A stretch of 64,000 bases of DNA from Streptomyces tropicalis. GTDB taxonomy: Bacteria; Actinomycetota; Actinomycetes; Streptomycetales; Streptomycetaceae. Shown in pieces: positions 53,001-61,660 of the stretch. Position 1 is the stretch's first letter; each line of letters starts with the position of its first letter. Under the pieces are notes generated by a model. That model was not told the origin of the DNA and searched no databases. It saw only the letters and a list, made by a program, of their open reading frames with translations. Where the stretch lies: NCBI RefSeq assembly GCF_029269835.1, contig NZ_JARJBB010000018.1, forward strand, positions 1 through 64,000, given 5' to 3'. The position numbers and the translations under genes were made by a program.

Positions 53001-54178
53001 TCCGCGTCAACTCCCTTGCTGTCCAGGGACTTCGTGACCGCGTCCAGCAGGTCCTGCCAGGCCGCCTCGAACTTCGCGACGCCCTCGTCCTCGAGCTGCT
53101 GCACGACCTCGTCGTACGAGATCCCGAGCCGCTCGACGGCCGCGAGGTCGGCGCGCGCCCGGTCGTAGCCGCCGGTGACGGTGTCACCGGTGATGTCGCC
53201 GTGGTCGGCGGTGGCGTTCAGCGTGGCCTCCGGCATGGTGTTGACCGTGCCGGGAGCCACGAGCTCGTCCACATACAGGGTGTCCTTGTACGACGGATCC
53301 TTCACCCCGGTGGAGGCCCACAGCGGACGCTGCCGGTTCGCCCCGGCGGCGGCCAGGGCACCCCAGCGCTCCCCGTCGAACACGCCCTCGTACGCCTCGT
53401 AGGCCAGCCGTGCGTTCGCCAGTGCCGCCCGGCCCTTCAGGGCGAGCGCCTCGTCCGTGCCCAGCAGGGTCAGGCGCTTGTCGATCTCGCTGTCGACGCG
53501 GGAGACGAAGAAGGAGGCGACGGAGTGGATCCGCGACAGGTCCAGGCCCGCGGCCCGCGCCCGCTCCAGGCCGGCGAGGTAGGCGTCCATGACCTCGCGG
53601 TAGCGCTCCAGCGAGAAGATCAGCGTCACGTTGACACTGATACCCAGGCCCACGACCTCCGTGATGGCCGGCAGGCCCGCCCGGGTGGCCGGGATCTTGA
53701 TCATGACGTTGGGGCGGTCGACCAGCCAGGCCAGCTGGCGGGCCTCGGCGACGGTCGCGGCCGTGCGGTGCGCCAGGCGCGGGTCCACCTCGATCGAGAC
53801 GCGGCCGTCCAGGCCGCCGGTGGCGTCGTGCACCGGCCGCAGGACGTCCGCGGCGGCCCGTACGTCGGCCGTGGTCATCATGCGCACGGCCTCGTCGACC
53901 GTGACGCCCCGGACCGCCAGGTCGGCGAGCTGCTCCTCGTAGCCTCCCCCACTCTCGGCTTCGCTCGAGCGGGGGGACCCCCACACGGAGCCGATGGCGG
54001 CCTGGAAGATCGACGGGTTGGTGGTCACGCCCACCACGTGCCGGTTCGCCACCAGCTCGGCCAGGTTCCCCGAGGTGATCCGCCGGCGCGACAGGTCGTC
54101 CAGCCAGATGGAGACGCCCGCGTCGGAGAGGCGCTGGAGTGCTTCCGCGGTCGCGGTTGCTTCGGTCACAGTGATCAT
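52997..54178 (-). CDS. tal: Transaldolase with an in-frame inserted element
   Basis: Transaldolase motifs are present: SIWLDDLSRRRI, GVTTNPSIFQAAI, the Schiff-base lysine in NVMIKIPATRAGLPAI and GISVNVTLIFSLERY. The 393-residue protein contains an odd stretch at residues 65-79 (WGSPRSSEAESGGG) encoded by a palindromic repeat at 53945-53983; the reading frame is kept. It lies after the TTNPSIF strand, in a surface loop, so the enzyme may tolerate it. It transfers a dihydroxyacetone unit between sugar phosphates. Start ATG 54178; 19 bases after tkt. Confidence 0.94.
   Translation of the reverse strand: MITVTEATATAEALQRLSDAGVSIWLDDLSRRRITSGNLAELVANRHVVGVTTNPSIFQAAIGSVWGSPRSSEAESGGGYEEQLADLAVRGVTVDEAVRMMTTADVRAAADVLRPVHDATGGLDGRVSIEVDPRLAHRTAATVAEARQLAWLVDRPNVMIKIPATRAGLPAITEVVGLGISVNVTLIFSLERYREVMDAYLAGLERARAAGLDLSRIHSVASFFVSRVDSEIDKRLTLLGTDEALALKGRAALANARLAYEAYEGVFDGERWGALAAAGANRQRPLWASTGVKDPSYKDTLYVDELVAPGTVNTMPEATLNATADHGDITGDTVTGGYDRARADLAAVERLGISYDEVVQQLEDEGVAKFEAAWQDLLDAVTKSLDSKGVDAE
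53945..53983. repeat. Short palindromic element inserted inside tal
   Basis: The element runs from a C-tract through CTCTCGGCTTCGCTCGAG to GGGGGGACCCCCA and can fold into a hairpin with CCCCC/GGGGG arms and an inner CTCG/CGAG stem. The same type of element is familiar between genes in many Streptomyces genomes; here its length of about 39-45 bases added whole codons to tal. Confidence 0.7.
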
Positions 54179-54197
54179 CTTCCTTGTTGCGTTCGGA

Positions 54198-56273
54198 TCA
54201 TGCGCGTGCGGCGGCCAGCGAGGAGCGGGCGGCCGCGACGACGTTCTCGGGGGTGAAGCCGTACTCGGCGAAGAGCGTTCCGGCGGCCGCGGAGGCGCCG
54301 AAGTGTTCGAGGGAGACGATGCGTCCCGCGTCGCCCACGAAGCGGTGCCAGGTCAGGCCGATGCCCGCCTCGACGGCGACCCGCGCCCGCACCGACGGCG
54401 GCAGCACGTCGTCGCGGTAGGTCCGCTCCTGCTCCTCGAACCACTCCACGGACGGCATCGACACCACCCGGGCGCCGACGCCCTCCGCCGCGAGCTGCTC
54501 GCGCGCGGCCACGGCGAGCCGGACCTCGGAGCCGGTGGCGATCAGGACCACGTCCACCGTCCCGGTGGGGGAGTCCAGCAGCACGTAGCCGCCGCGGGCC
54601 GCGTCCGGGTTCGGCGCGTACACCGGCAGGCCCTGGCGGCTCAGCGCCAGGCCGTGCGGGGCGGGGCGGGTGCCGTGCCGGCGGAGGATCTCGGCCCACG
54701 CGGTCGCGGTCTCGTTGGCGTCGGCCGGGCGGACCACGTTCAGGCCCGGGATGGCGCGCAGCGAGGCCAGGTGCTCGACCGGCTGGTGGGTCGGGCCGTC
54801 CTCGCCCAGGCCGATGGAGTCGTGCGTCCACACGTACGTCACCGGCAGCTGCATCAGCGCGGACATGCGGACGGCGTTGCGCATGTAGTCGGAGAAGACC
54901 AGGAAGGTGCCGCCGTAGATCCGGGTGTTGCCGTGCAGGGCGATGCCGTTCATCTCCGCGGCCATGGAGAACTCGCGGATGCCGAAGTGGACGGTGCGGC
55001 CGTACGGGTCGGCCTCCGGCAGCGGGTTGCCCGCCGGGAGGAACGACGACGTCTTGTCGATCGTCGTGTTGTTGGAGCCCGCCAGGTCCGCGGAACCGCC
55101 CCACAGCTCCGGCAGGACCGGGCCCAGGGCCTGGAGCACCTTGCCGGAGGCCGCCCGGGTGGCGACGGAGGTGCCCTCCTCGAAGACGGGCAGGGAGTCC
55201 TCCCAGCCGTCGGGGAGCAGCCCGGCGACCACCCGGTCGAAGAGCCGCGCCCGCTCGGGCCGCGCCGTGCGCCACTCGGCGATCCGCTTGTCCCACTGCG
55301 CGTGGGCCTCGGCGCCGCGGTCCAGGGCCCGGCGGGTGTGCGCGAGCACGTCGGTGCCGACCTCGAAGGACTGCTCCGGGTCGAAGCCCAGGACGCGCTT
55401 GGTGGCCGCGACCTCGTCGCCGCCGAGCGCCGAGCCGTGCGCGGCCTCGGTGTTCTGCGCGTTCGGGGCGGGCCAGGCGATGACGGTGCGCATCGCGATG
55501 ATCGAGGGGCGCCCGGTGTCGGCCTGTGCCGCGCGCAGCGCGGAGTGCAGGGCGGCCGGGTCGACGTCGCCGCTCGCGGCGGGCTCGATCCGCTGGGTGT
55601 GCCAGCCGTAGGCCTCGTACCGCTTCAGCACGTCCTCGGAGAAGGCGGTGGCCGTGTCGCCCTCGATGGAGATGTGGTTGTCGTCGTAGAGCAGGACCAG
55701 GTTGCCCAGCCGCTGGTGGCCGGCGAGGGAGGATGCCTCCGCGGAGACGCCCTCCTCCAGGTCGCCGTCGGAGACGATCGCCCAGACGGTGTGGTCGAAG
55801 GGGGACTCGCCCTCGGGCGCGTCCGGGTCGAACAGGCCGCGCTCGTAGCGGGCGGCCATCGCCATGCCCACCGCGTTGGCGACGCCCTGGCCGAGCGGGC
55901 CGGTCGTGGTCTCCACGCCGGCGGTGTGCCCGTACTCGGGGTGTCCCGGCGTCCTCGAGCCGTGGGTCCGGAACGCGCGCAGGTCGTCGAGCTCCAGCTC
56001 GTACCCGGCGAGGAAGAGCTGGGTGTAGAGCGTCAGCGAGGTGTGGCCGGGCGAGAGGACGAAGCGGTCACGGCCCGTCCACTCCGGGTCGGCCGGATCG
56101 TGACGCATCACCTTCTGAAAGATCGTGTACGCCGCGGGGGCCAGGCTCATGGCGGTGCCGGGGTGGCCGTTGCCCACCTTCTGCACGGCGTCGGCGGCCA
56201 GAATGCGGGCGGTGTCTACGGCACGCCGGTCCAGGTCGGTCCACTCGAAGCCGTCGGATGTCTGCGTGCTCAT
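54198..56273 (-). CDS. tkt: Transketolase
   Basis: A 691-residue thiamine-diphosphate enzyme: GNGHPGTAMSLAPAAYTIF, the substrate loop TPGHPEYGHTAGVETTTGPLGQG, the ThDP motif GDGDLEEG-type region (SDGDLEEGVSAEA) to NLVLLYDDNHISIEGD, and the pyrimidine-domain Glu in GIREFSMAAEMNG. It moves two-carbon ketol units in the non-oxidative pentose-phosphate branch. ATG 56273 is chosen with AGGA upstream; a TTG six bases earlier is less likely. It is the first gene of the operon that continues to the histidine phosphatase. Confidence 0.96.
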   Translation of the reverse strand: MSTQTSDGFEWTDLDRRAVDTARILAADAVQKVGNGHPGTAMSLAPAAYTIFQKVMRHDPADPEWTGRDRFVLSPGHTSLTLYTQLFLAGYELELDDLRAFRTHGSRTPGHPEYGHTAGVETTTGPLGQGVANAVGMAMAARYERGLFDPDAPEGESPFDHTVWAIVSDGDLEEGVSAEASSLAGHQRLGNLVLLYDDNHISIEGDTATAFSEDVLKRYEAYGWHTQRIEPAASGDVDPAALHSALRAAQADTGRPSIIAMRTVIAWPAPNAQNTEAAHGSALGGDEVAATKRVLGFDPEQSFEVGTDVLAHTRRALDRGAEAHAQWDKRIAEWRTARPERARLFDRVVAGLLPDGWEDSLPVFEEGTSVATRAASGKVLQALGPVLPELWGGSADLAGSNNTTIDKTSSFLPAGNPLPEADPYGRTVHFGIREFSMAAEMNGIALHGNTRIYGGTFLVFSDYMRNAVRMSALMQLPVTYVWTHDSIGLGEDGPTHQPVEHLASLRAIPGLNVVRPADANETATAWAEILRRHGTRPAPHGLALSRQGLPVYAPNPDAARGGYVLLDSPTGTVDVVLIATGSEVRLAVAAREQLAAEGVGARVVSMPSVEWFEEQERTYRDDVLPPSVRARVAVEAGIGLTWHRFVGDAGRIVSLEHFGASAAAGTLFAEYGFTPENVVAAARSSLAAARA

Positions 56274-56326
56274 CTTCAAGAAATCCTCGAAAAGTCGCTG
56301 GTTTGCTGCCGGACGTGTTCAAACTT

Positions 56327-56341
56327 AAAAGTCAGACTTTT
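56327..56341. promoter_or_regulatory. Palindrome AAAAGTC-A-GACTTTT upstream of tkt
   Basis: Seven-base perfect arms with one central base, 54 bases upstream of the tkt start and between tkt and the AraC gene. The GTCAGAC centre resembles sites of some GntR-family (FadR-type) repressors, but that is only a likeness. The AT-rich flank and position suggest an operator for the pentose-phosphate operon. AAAAGTC recurs at 56290-56296. Confidence 0.55.
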
Positions 56342-56455
56342 TTCGAGGAAGGTCTCGCTGTGTCAGTCTGTGGTGAAAATGGGACACCTTGCAGGGCCTG
56401 CAGGCCCTGAAGGCCGAGCGGGCTCGGTGGACGATCGGGACGGCACGAGACGGAC

Positions 56456-57364
56456 ATGGTGGACAGAACCATCCAGGGCGCGGACGGCGGCGCGGACGGC
56501 GGAGACGGGATCAGAACGTTCCCCTTCCCTGTCGACCTCAGCGTCGGAGGCGTCGGCATGCAGATCGGCCCCATGGGCATCGGGCGCACCTGGCACTCCG
56601 AGGCGCCCCTGCACCGGGTCCACCGGATCGACTTCCACGTGGTGATGCTGTTCAGTCATGGCCCGGTGCGGCACATGATCGACTTCACCGAGCACGAGGC
56701 CGGCGCCGGCGACGTGCTGTGGATCCGGCCCGGGCAGGTGCACCGCCTCGCGGCGCCCGGCGACTACCGCGGCACCGTCCTGACCATGCAGCCCGGCTTC
56801 CTGCCCCGCGCCACGGTCGAGGCCACCGGCCTGTACCGCTACGACCTGCCGCCGCTGCTGCACCCGGACCCGGCCCGGCTCGAGGCCCTCACGGCCTCGC
56901 TGGAGTACCTGCGGCGCGAGTACGAGGACACCCGGACCCTCCCGCTGAGCCTGCACACCGCCGTGCTGCGGCACTCCCTGACGGCCTTCCTGCTGCGCCT
57001 CGCGCATCTCGCCGCGAGTTCCGCCGAGGCGGAACGGCGCCCGGGCGACACCACGTTCACCCTCTTCCGGGACGCGGTCGAGGAGGGCTTCACCGTCAAC
57101 CACAGCGTCAGCGCCTACGCCGAGGCGCTCGGTTACTCGCGCCGCACCCTGGTGCGGGCCGTGCGCGCCGCCACCGGCGAGACCCCCAAGGGCTTCATCG
57201 ACAAGCGGGTCGTGCTGGAGGCCAAACGGCTGCTCGCCCACACCGACCTGCCGATCGGCCGGGTGGGCGCCGCGATCGGCTACCCCGACGCGGCGAACTT
57301 CTCCAAGTTCTTCCAGCTGCACACCGGGCAGACGCCGGTGGCGTTCCGCGCGGACATGCGCTGA
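56456..57364 (+). CDS. AraC-family transcriptional regulator
   Basis: The N-terminal half is a cupin-type sensor (RIDFHVVMLFSHGPVRHMIDFTEHEAG, then VLWIRPGQVHRLA). The C-terminal 100 residues hold two helix-turn-helix units, with YAEALGYSRRTLVRAVRAATGETPK and IGRVGAAIGYPDAANFSKFFQLHTGQTP matching the AraC/XylS signature. It diverges from tkt across about 180 bases containing the GTCAGAC palindrome. Target genes are unknown; nearby candidates are tkt itself or the GH16 gene. Confidence 0.9.
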   Translation: MVDRTIQGADGGADGGDGIRTFPFPVDLSVGGVGMQIGPMGIGRTWHSEAPLHRVHRIDFHVVMLFSHGPVRHMIDFTEHEAGAGDVLWIRPGQVHRLAAPGDYRGTVLTMQPGFLPRATVEATGLYRYDLPPLLHPDPARLEALTASLEYLRREYEDTRTLPLSLHTAVLRHSLTAFLLRLAHLAASSAEAERRPGDTTFTLFRDAVEEGFTVNHSVSAYAEALGYSRRTLVRAVRAATGETPKGFIDKRVVLEAKRLLAHTDLPIGRVGAAIGYPDAANFSKFFQLHTGQTPVAFRADMR

Positions 57365-57395
57365 GGCGCCCGTCTCCGCCGGGCCGGCGGCAGCG

Positions 57396-57434
57396 CCCCC
57401 GGGCGGCGCGGCGCACCGCGCCGCCCGAGGGGGC
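57396..57434. terminator. Bidirectional terminator between AraC and GH16 genes
   Basis: GGGCGGCGCGG at 57401-57411 pairs with its complement at 57416-57426 across a four-base loop, with an outer CCCCC/GGGGG extension. Both flanking genes end toward it. Confidence 0.8.
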
Positions 57435-57450
57435 GGTCCGCACGGCCGGG

Positions 57451-58866
57451 TCAGTGGCCGAAGTCGAACCAGTTGACGTTCACGAAGTCGGCCGGCTGGC
57501 CGCTGGTGAAGGTGAGGTACACGTCGTGGGTGCCGGTCACCGCGTCCATGTTCGCGGGGACCGTCCGCCACGACTGCCAGCCGCCCGTGCCGGCCAGCGC
57601 GAAGCTGCCGACGGGCGTGCTGCTGCGGCTGTCCAGGCGCACCTCGACCAGTCCGCTCACCCCGCCCGCCGCACCGGAGGCGACGCGGGCGTAGAACTGG
57701 TGGGCGGCGGTGGAGCCGAAGTCGACTCCCCTGTAGAGGGCCCAGTCGCCGTTCGCGAGCGATCCGACGTCCTGGCCGCCGCCGCTGTCGGTGGTCCCCT
57801 CCGTGACGGCGCCCGACTGGCCGTCGTAGGACTCGGCCTGGATCGGGCCGTACGCGTCGCGGCCGCCGGAGGGCGGGGGCGTGGTGCCGCCCCCGCCGCC
57901 CGAGGACTGGAGCACCTGGACGTAGTCGACCGTCATGGGGTGCCCGGGCTCCGTCCCGCTGTCCGGGCCGCCGCCGAAGGCGCCCGGGAAGCCGCCGCCC
58001 ATGGCCACGTTCAGGATGACGAAGTAGCCGTGGTTCGTGGCGTTGGCCCAGGTCGTCGCGTCGACCTGATTGGCCTTCACCGTGTGGAAGTCGACCCCGT
58101 CCAGGTAGAAGCGGATCTCCTCCGGGCTGGTCGAGCGGTCCCACTCCATGGCGTAGGTGTGGAAGCCGGCCTGGCAGCTGGTGCCGGTGCACGCCGTCGA
58201 ACCGCCGATGCCCGAGGTCTCGTTGCAGGGGCCGCCGGGGTTGGTGCCGCAGTGCATCGTGGCCCAGTCGGTGTTGAGGCCCTGGACGTTCTCCATGACG
58301 TCCAGCTCACCCACGCCGGGCCAGTTCTGGTAGTTGCCGCGGAAGGGTGATCCGAGCATCCAGAAGGCGGGCCAGTAGCCCTTGGCGGCCGCGCCGGTCA
58401 CGTTCGGCAGCTGGATGCGGGCCTGGACCCGCAGGGTGCCCCCGGCCGGCGGCCGGAAGTCGGTGCGGGTGGTCTCGATGCGGCCCGAGGTCCAGTTGCC
58501 GGAGGCGTCGCGGCGCGGGGTGATGAGCAGGTTGCCGTTGCCGTCCAGCGCCACGTTGCCGGTGCCGGAGGTCATCGACTCGACCTCTCCCGTGCCCCAG
58601 TTGGCGGCGCCGCCCGGATAGGACGTGCCGGTGTCGTACTGCCAGTCGGCGGTGTTGACGCCGGAGCCCGCGGGGCCGTTGAAGTCGTCCAGGAACACCT
58701 GGGTCCAGCCCGCCGGGGGAGTGGGCGCGGAGGCGTTCGCGGACGGAGTCGCGGCGGTGGCGGCGGCCGCGGCGAGGCCGAGGGTGCCCAGCACCGCGAC
58801 GAACGTCCGCCGCAGCGAACGCCGTCTGCGGCGCGGGCCTGAAGGGATGCCGGAGGGTTCACGCAT
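57451..58866 (-). CDS. Secreted GH16 beta-1,3-glucanase with C-terminal CBM6
   Basis: A long signal peptide with a basic start (residues 1-46) precedes a GH16 domain to about residue 310: WTQVFLDDFNGPAGS, GTGEVESMTSGTGNVALDGNG and the catalytic E-L-D-V-M-E with nucleophile Glu187 and acid/base Glu192. A Gly/Pro linker leads to a beta-sandwich (residues 335-471) of the CBM6/35 type: GPIQAESYDGQSG, DWALYRGVDFGS, and the end FVNVNWFDFGH. It should hydrolyse laminarin-like beta-1,3-glucan outside the cell. A perfect palindrome lies 62 bases upstream, the same core as at the GH55-like gene. Confidence 0.92.
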   Translation of the reverse strand: MREPSGIPSGPRRRRRSLRRTFVAVLGTLGLAAAAATAATPSANASAPTPPAGWTQVFLDDFNGPAGSGVNTADWQYDTGTSYPGGAANWGTGEVESMTSGTGNVALDGNGNLLITPRRDASGNWTSGRIETTRTDFRPPAGGTLRVQARIQLPNVTGAAAKGYWPAFWMLGSPFRGNYQNWPGVGELDVMENVQGLNTDWATMHCGTNPGGPCNETSGIGGSTACTGTSCQAGFHTYAMEWDRSTSPEEIRFYLDGVDFHTVKANQVDATTWANATNHGYFVILNVAMGGGFPGAFGGGPDSGTEPGHPMTVDYVQVLQSSGGGGGTTPPPSGGRDAYGPIQAESYDGQSGAVTEGTTDSGGGQDVGSLANGDWALYRGVDFGSTAAHQFYARVASGAAGGVSGLVEVRLDSRSSTPVGSFALAGTGGWQSWRTVPANMDAVTGTHDVYLTFTSGQPADFVNVNWFDFGH

Positions 58867-58927
58867 GGGGGGCCTCTCGGTCGGAATGGGCGTGCGGATG
58901 CCTCGCCGTGGGGCGGCCTGGGAATTC

Positions 58928-58941
58928 TGAGAGCGCTCTCA
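58928..58941. promoter_or_regulatory. LacI-type operator TGAGAGCGCTCTCA before the GH16 gene
   Basis: A perfect 14-base palindrome 62 bases upstream of the GH16 start. Its inner 12 bases equal the palindrome before the GH55-like gene (23787-23798). It differs from the cellobiose operator TGGGAGCGCTCCCA at two symmetric positions. The wider gap 58867-59230 also holds the lipase operator at 59172-59191 and no gene. Confidence 0.75.
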
Positions 58942-59171
58942 GGCGATGGTGCGCCGCCAATGTGCTCCCGGACCCCGCGGTCGTCAAGACTTCAAGCAGC
59001 CAAAGTCCTTACGGTGCACGGGAGTTCAGGTGGCGAAGGCCGGGATTGCCCGGATGTCGGGGGATGCCTCCGCCCGGGTCTCCGGCCCCGTCCCGCGCTT
59101 GTCACGTCGGTGCGTCCCGAACGTCCGCCGCTTCGCACGCGGTTGACTATCCGCCGCACCTACCCCTCCGT

Positions 59172-59191
59172 AACCTACGCGTCCGTAAGTT
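59172..59191. promoter_or_regulatory. TetR-type operator before the lipase gene
   Basis: AACCTACG-CGTC-CGTAAGTT is an inverted repeat with eight-base arms and a single mismatch, 40 bases upstream of the lipase start. It has the form of sites bound by fatty-acid-sensing TetR regulators of the DesT/FasR kind. TTGACT at 59143-59148 could be a -35 hexamer. No such TetR gene is adjacent. Confidence 0.6.
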
Positions 59192-59230
59192 CTGAGCCGC
59201 ATCGCGTCACCGAACGGAAGGGACGTACAG

Positions 59231-60622
59231 GTGATGTCACACGTGTGGAGAAAGCCGCCGCGGGGAGCGGGACGGCGGGGCGGGGCCCTGCCGCTGGACG
59301 GGGCCCGACCGGAGTGCGGGCCGCCGGTCCGCCGGGGCCGGTCGCGGGGCCGGATGGTCACGACCGTCCTGCTCGGTGCCGGGGTCCTGCTCGGCGGTGC
59401 GGTGGCCGGACCCGCCGCCCCCGCGTCGGCCGGTGAGCCGCCCGCCTGCTCCGCGCCGGACGCCGCGATCTACCGCACCCCGGACGGCGCCGGTGCCGCG
59501 CCGGGCGCGGTCGTCGCCTGCCGCCGGCTGGACTCCCTGCCGATGATCGGCGACTCCGTGCCGCTGACGGCGTGGAAGGTCCGCTACGGCACCACCGACG
59601 GGCGCGGCCGGCCCGCAGAGGTGGCCGGCACCGTCGCCGTGCCCGACGCCCCCTGGACCGGGCCGGGGGAGCGGCCGGTGGTCGCGTTCGTCCCCGGCAC
59701 CCTCGGCATCGGGACGCAGTGCGCCTTCTCCAAGCAGCTCGCCGGCCAGTACCAGGACGCCTACGAGGGTCCGAACCTCTCCGCCCTGCTGCGCGCCGGG
59801 TACGCGGTCGCGGCCACGGACGGCGCCGGCTACCTCGACGGCCAGGTGCACCCGTACGTCTCCGGCGCCGACGCCGGTCACGCCGTCCTCGACATGGTGC
59901 GGGCCGCGACCCGGGTGCCCGGCAGCGGGGTGGGTGCGACGGCGCCGGTGGGCATCTGGGGCTATTCCGAGGGGGGCTCGGGCAGCCTGTGGGCCGCGCA
60001 GCTCGCCCGCTCCTACGCCCCGGAGCTGCACGTCGTCGGCGCGGCGTCCGGCGGGACCCCGGCCGACCTGCGGGCGGAGGCGCTGCACCTGAACGGCGGG
60101 CCGTTCGCCGGGTTCCTCGTGGACGCGGTGATCGGCATGGCGGTCACCCACCCGGAGATGCCGCTCACCGGCCTCCTGAACGCGCAGGGCCGCAAGGCCT
60201 TCACGGACGCCGAGTCGCTGTGCGCGGTCGGCACCGTCGTGCGCTTCGCCGGCGCCCGCTTCGAGCAGTACACCGAGGACCGGGTCACGCTGGAGCAGCT
60301 CTTCGCGATGCGCGGACCGGACGGCACGACCTGGGGCGAGGCGGTCGACGCCAACCGGCTGGGCACGGACGTGGGCCGGCCCGGATCCGGGGCCCGGTAC
60401 GAGATCGGCTTCCCCGTCCTGCAGTACCGGGGCGCCCTCGACGAGGTGATCCCCACGGAGGTCGCCGACGCCGAGCACCGGTCGTACTGCGCCGCGGGCG
60501 TCACCACCCGGTCCGCGACCCTCCCGGCCGACCACCTCCTGGGCGACGCAGCGGGGGTCGGCCCGGCGACGGCCTGGCTGGCGGACCGCTTCGCGGGCAG
60601 ACCGGAGTCCGGCACCTGCTGA
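59231..60622 (+). CDS. Secreted lipase (LIP-family alpha/beta hydrolase)
   Basis: After a long basic leader and signal segment (MVTTVLLGAGVLLGGAVAGP, ending near ASAG) the mature enzyme has the LIP-family layout: WKVRYGTTDGRGRPAEVAGTVAVP, VAFVPGTLGIGTQCAFS for the oxyanion region, the nucleophile elbow GIWGYSEGGSGS, a late Asp in YRGALDEVIP and His in PADHLLGDA. Four cysteines may pair. It likely cleaves triacylglycerols or esters. GTG 59231 or ATG 59234 fit GGAAGGG upstream. Confidence 0.86.
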   Translation: MMSHVWRKPPRGAGRRGGALPLDGARPECGPPVRRGRSRGRMVTTVLLGAGVLLGGAVAGPAAPASAGEPPACSAPDAAIYRTPDGAGAAPGAVVACRRLDSLPMIGDSVPLTAWKVRYGTTDGRGRPAEVAGTVAVPDAPWTGPGERPVVAFVPGTLGIGTQCAFSKQLAGQYQDAYEGPNLSALLRAGYAVAATDGAGYLDGQVHPYVSGADAGHAVLDMVRAATRVPGSGVGATAPVGIWGYSEGGSGSLWAAQLARSYAPELHVVGAASGGTPADLRAEALHLNGGPFAGFLVDAVIGMAVTHPEMPLTGLLNAQGRKAFTDAESLCAVGTVVRFAGARFEQYTEDRVTLEQLFAMRGPDGTTWGEAVDANRLGTDVGRPGSGARYEIGFPVLQYRGALDEVIPTEVADAEHRSYCAAGVTTRSATLPADHLLGDAAGVGPATAWLADRFAGRPESGTC

Positions 60623-60629
60623 ACCACCG

Positions 60630-60669
60630 GACCGGCGCCGGCTTCCCTGCGGGGGTGCCGGCGCCGGTC
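60630..60669 (+). terminator. Terminator after the lipase gene
   Basis: Thirteen-base perfect arms (GACCGGCGCCGGC and complement) with a 14-base loop start eight bases after the stop. Confidence 0.8.
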
Positions 60670-60785
60670 GTCCGCGCCCACGCCTCTCACCGATCAGCGC
60701 ACCGATCGGCGGGTCCCGGACCGGGCCCCCGGCTCCGAAGGCTCCTTGACCAGCGACGCATCCAGGCCGTGTCCGGGAGGCCGTG

Positions 60786-61505
60786 TCACAGGGGGGACTT
60801 CACGGACGCGCCCTGGACCGCGAGACTCGCCCGCACCCATGTCCTGTCCGCCGTCAGGTACGCGTCCACCTTCAGGCCCACCTCCGCGAGTGCCCCCTCG
60901 AACTGCTCCCTGGTCAGCGGACGGGACAGGAACGTCTGCGTCCAGGTGGCATCCGGGAACTCGTACGCCGCGGTGACCGAGTTCACGCCATCGCCGGCCG
61001 GCTCCGCCGACACGATCCGCACCGTGAAACCGGCGGGGTCGACGCGCTCGCGCGGCACGTGCGTGTGCCACGCCTCCCCCTCCCGCTGGATCAGCACGCA
61101 GCCGGTCGCCGCGAGATGCCGCACGCAGGTACGCAGGAGCGCGCGCCGCACCGCGGCGTCCGAGGCATGGACGAGGAACGACGCGAGCATCACCACGTCG
61201 AACGTCGTGCCCAGGTCGAGGTCCTCGATGGGGCTGTGTACCGTGCGTGCCCCGCGGACGCGGTCGAGCATCTCCCGGGACTCGTCCACAGCGGTCACCG
61301 TGAAACCCCGCTCCAGAAGCGGGTGGGTCACGCGCCCCGCCCCACAGCCCAGCTCCAACAGGTGCGCACCCGCCGGCACGGCCGCGGCGACGACGTCCGG
61401 CTCGGTCCCTGCCGGAAGCCGCGTGTACAGCTCGACCGCGCAGCCGTCCGGCGTGATCGTCCCCGGGCCGGTCCCCCGGTGTCCCGCTCGCCTGATCGTC
61501 CCCAT
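60786..61505 (-). CDS. Class I SAM-dependent methyltransferase
   Basis: A 239-residue protein with motif I in HLLELGCGAGRVTHPLLERG, an acidic end of strand two (TAVDES) and FDVVMLASFLVHAS. The rest has VRHLAATGCVLIQREGE and a C-terminal EQFEGALAEVGLKVDAYL. These match small-molecule methyltransferases of the Methyltransf_11/25 kind. ATG 61505 is preferred. It is a single gene between two terminators, so substrate cannot be inferred. Confidence 0.85.
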   Translation of the reverse strand: MGTIRRAGHRGTGPGTITPDGCAVELYTRLPAGTEPDVVAAAVPAGAHLLELGCGAGRVTHPLLERGFTVTAVDESREMLDRVRGARTVHSPIEDLDLGTTFDVVMLASFLVHASDAAVRRALLRTCVRHLAATGCVLIQREGEAWHTHVPRERVDPAGFTVRIVSAEPAGDGVNSVTAAYEFPDATWTQTFLSRPLTREQFEGALAEVGLKVDAYLTADRTWVRASLAVQGASVKSPL

Positions 61506-61605
61506 GCCGGTCCAACGGATCGGCGCGGGCGGCGGTTCCCTGTCCAGCCGCCCCCTTCGCCGCACCTGCAGCCGCCCCGGTCGCCGGGCCGCCGTCCCGG
61601 GACGT

Positions 61606-61638
61606 CCGGCCCCCGCGCCACGGCGGCGCGGGGGCCGG
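61606..61638 (-). terminator. Terminator of the secreted-protein gene
   Basis: Fourteen-base perfect arms (CCGGCCCCCGCGCC and complement) with loop ACGGC lie just past the minus-strand stop at 61661. Confidence 0.82.
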
Positions 61639-61660
61639 GGCCGGTCCGTGCGGGCCCGGG

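Noticed and set aside
53994..56645. Long plus-strand open frame opposite tkt
   Set aside because: Antisense shadow; tkt is complete and unambiguous.
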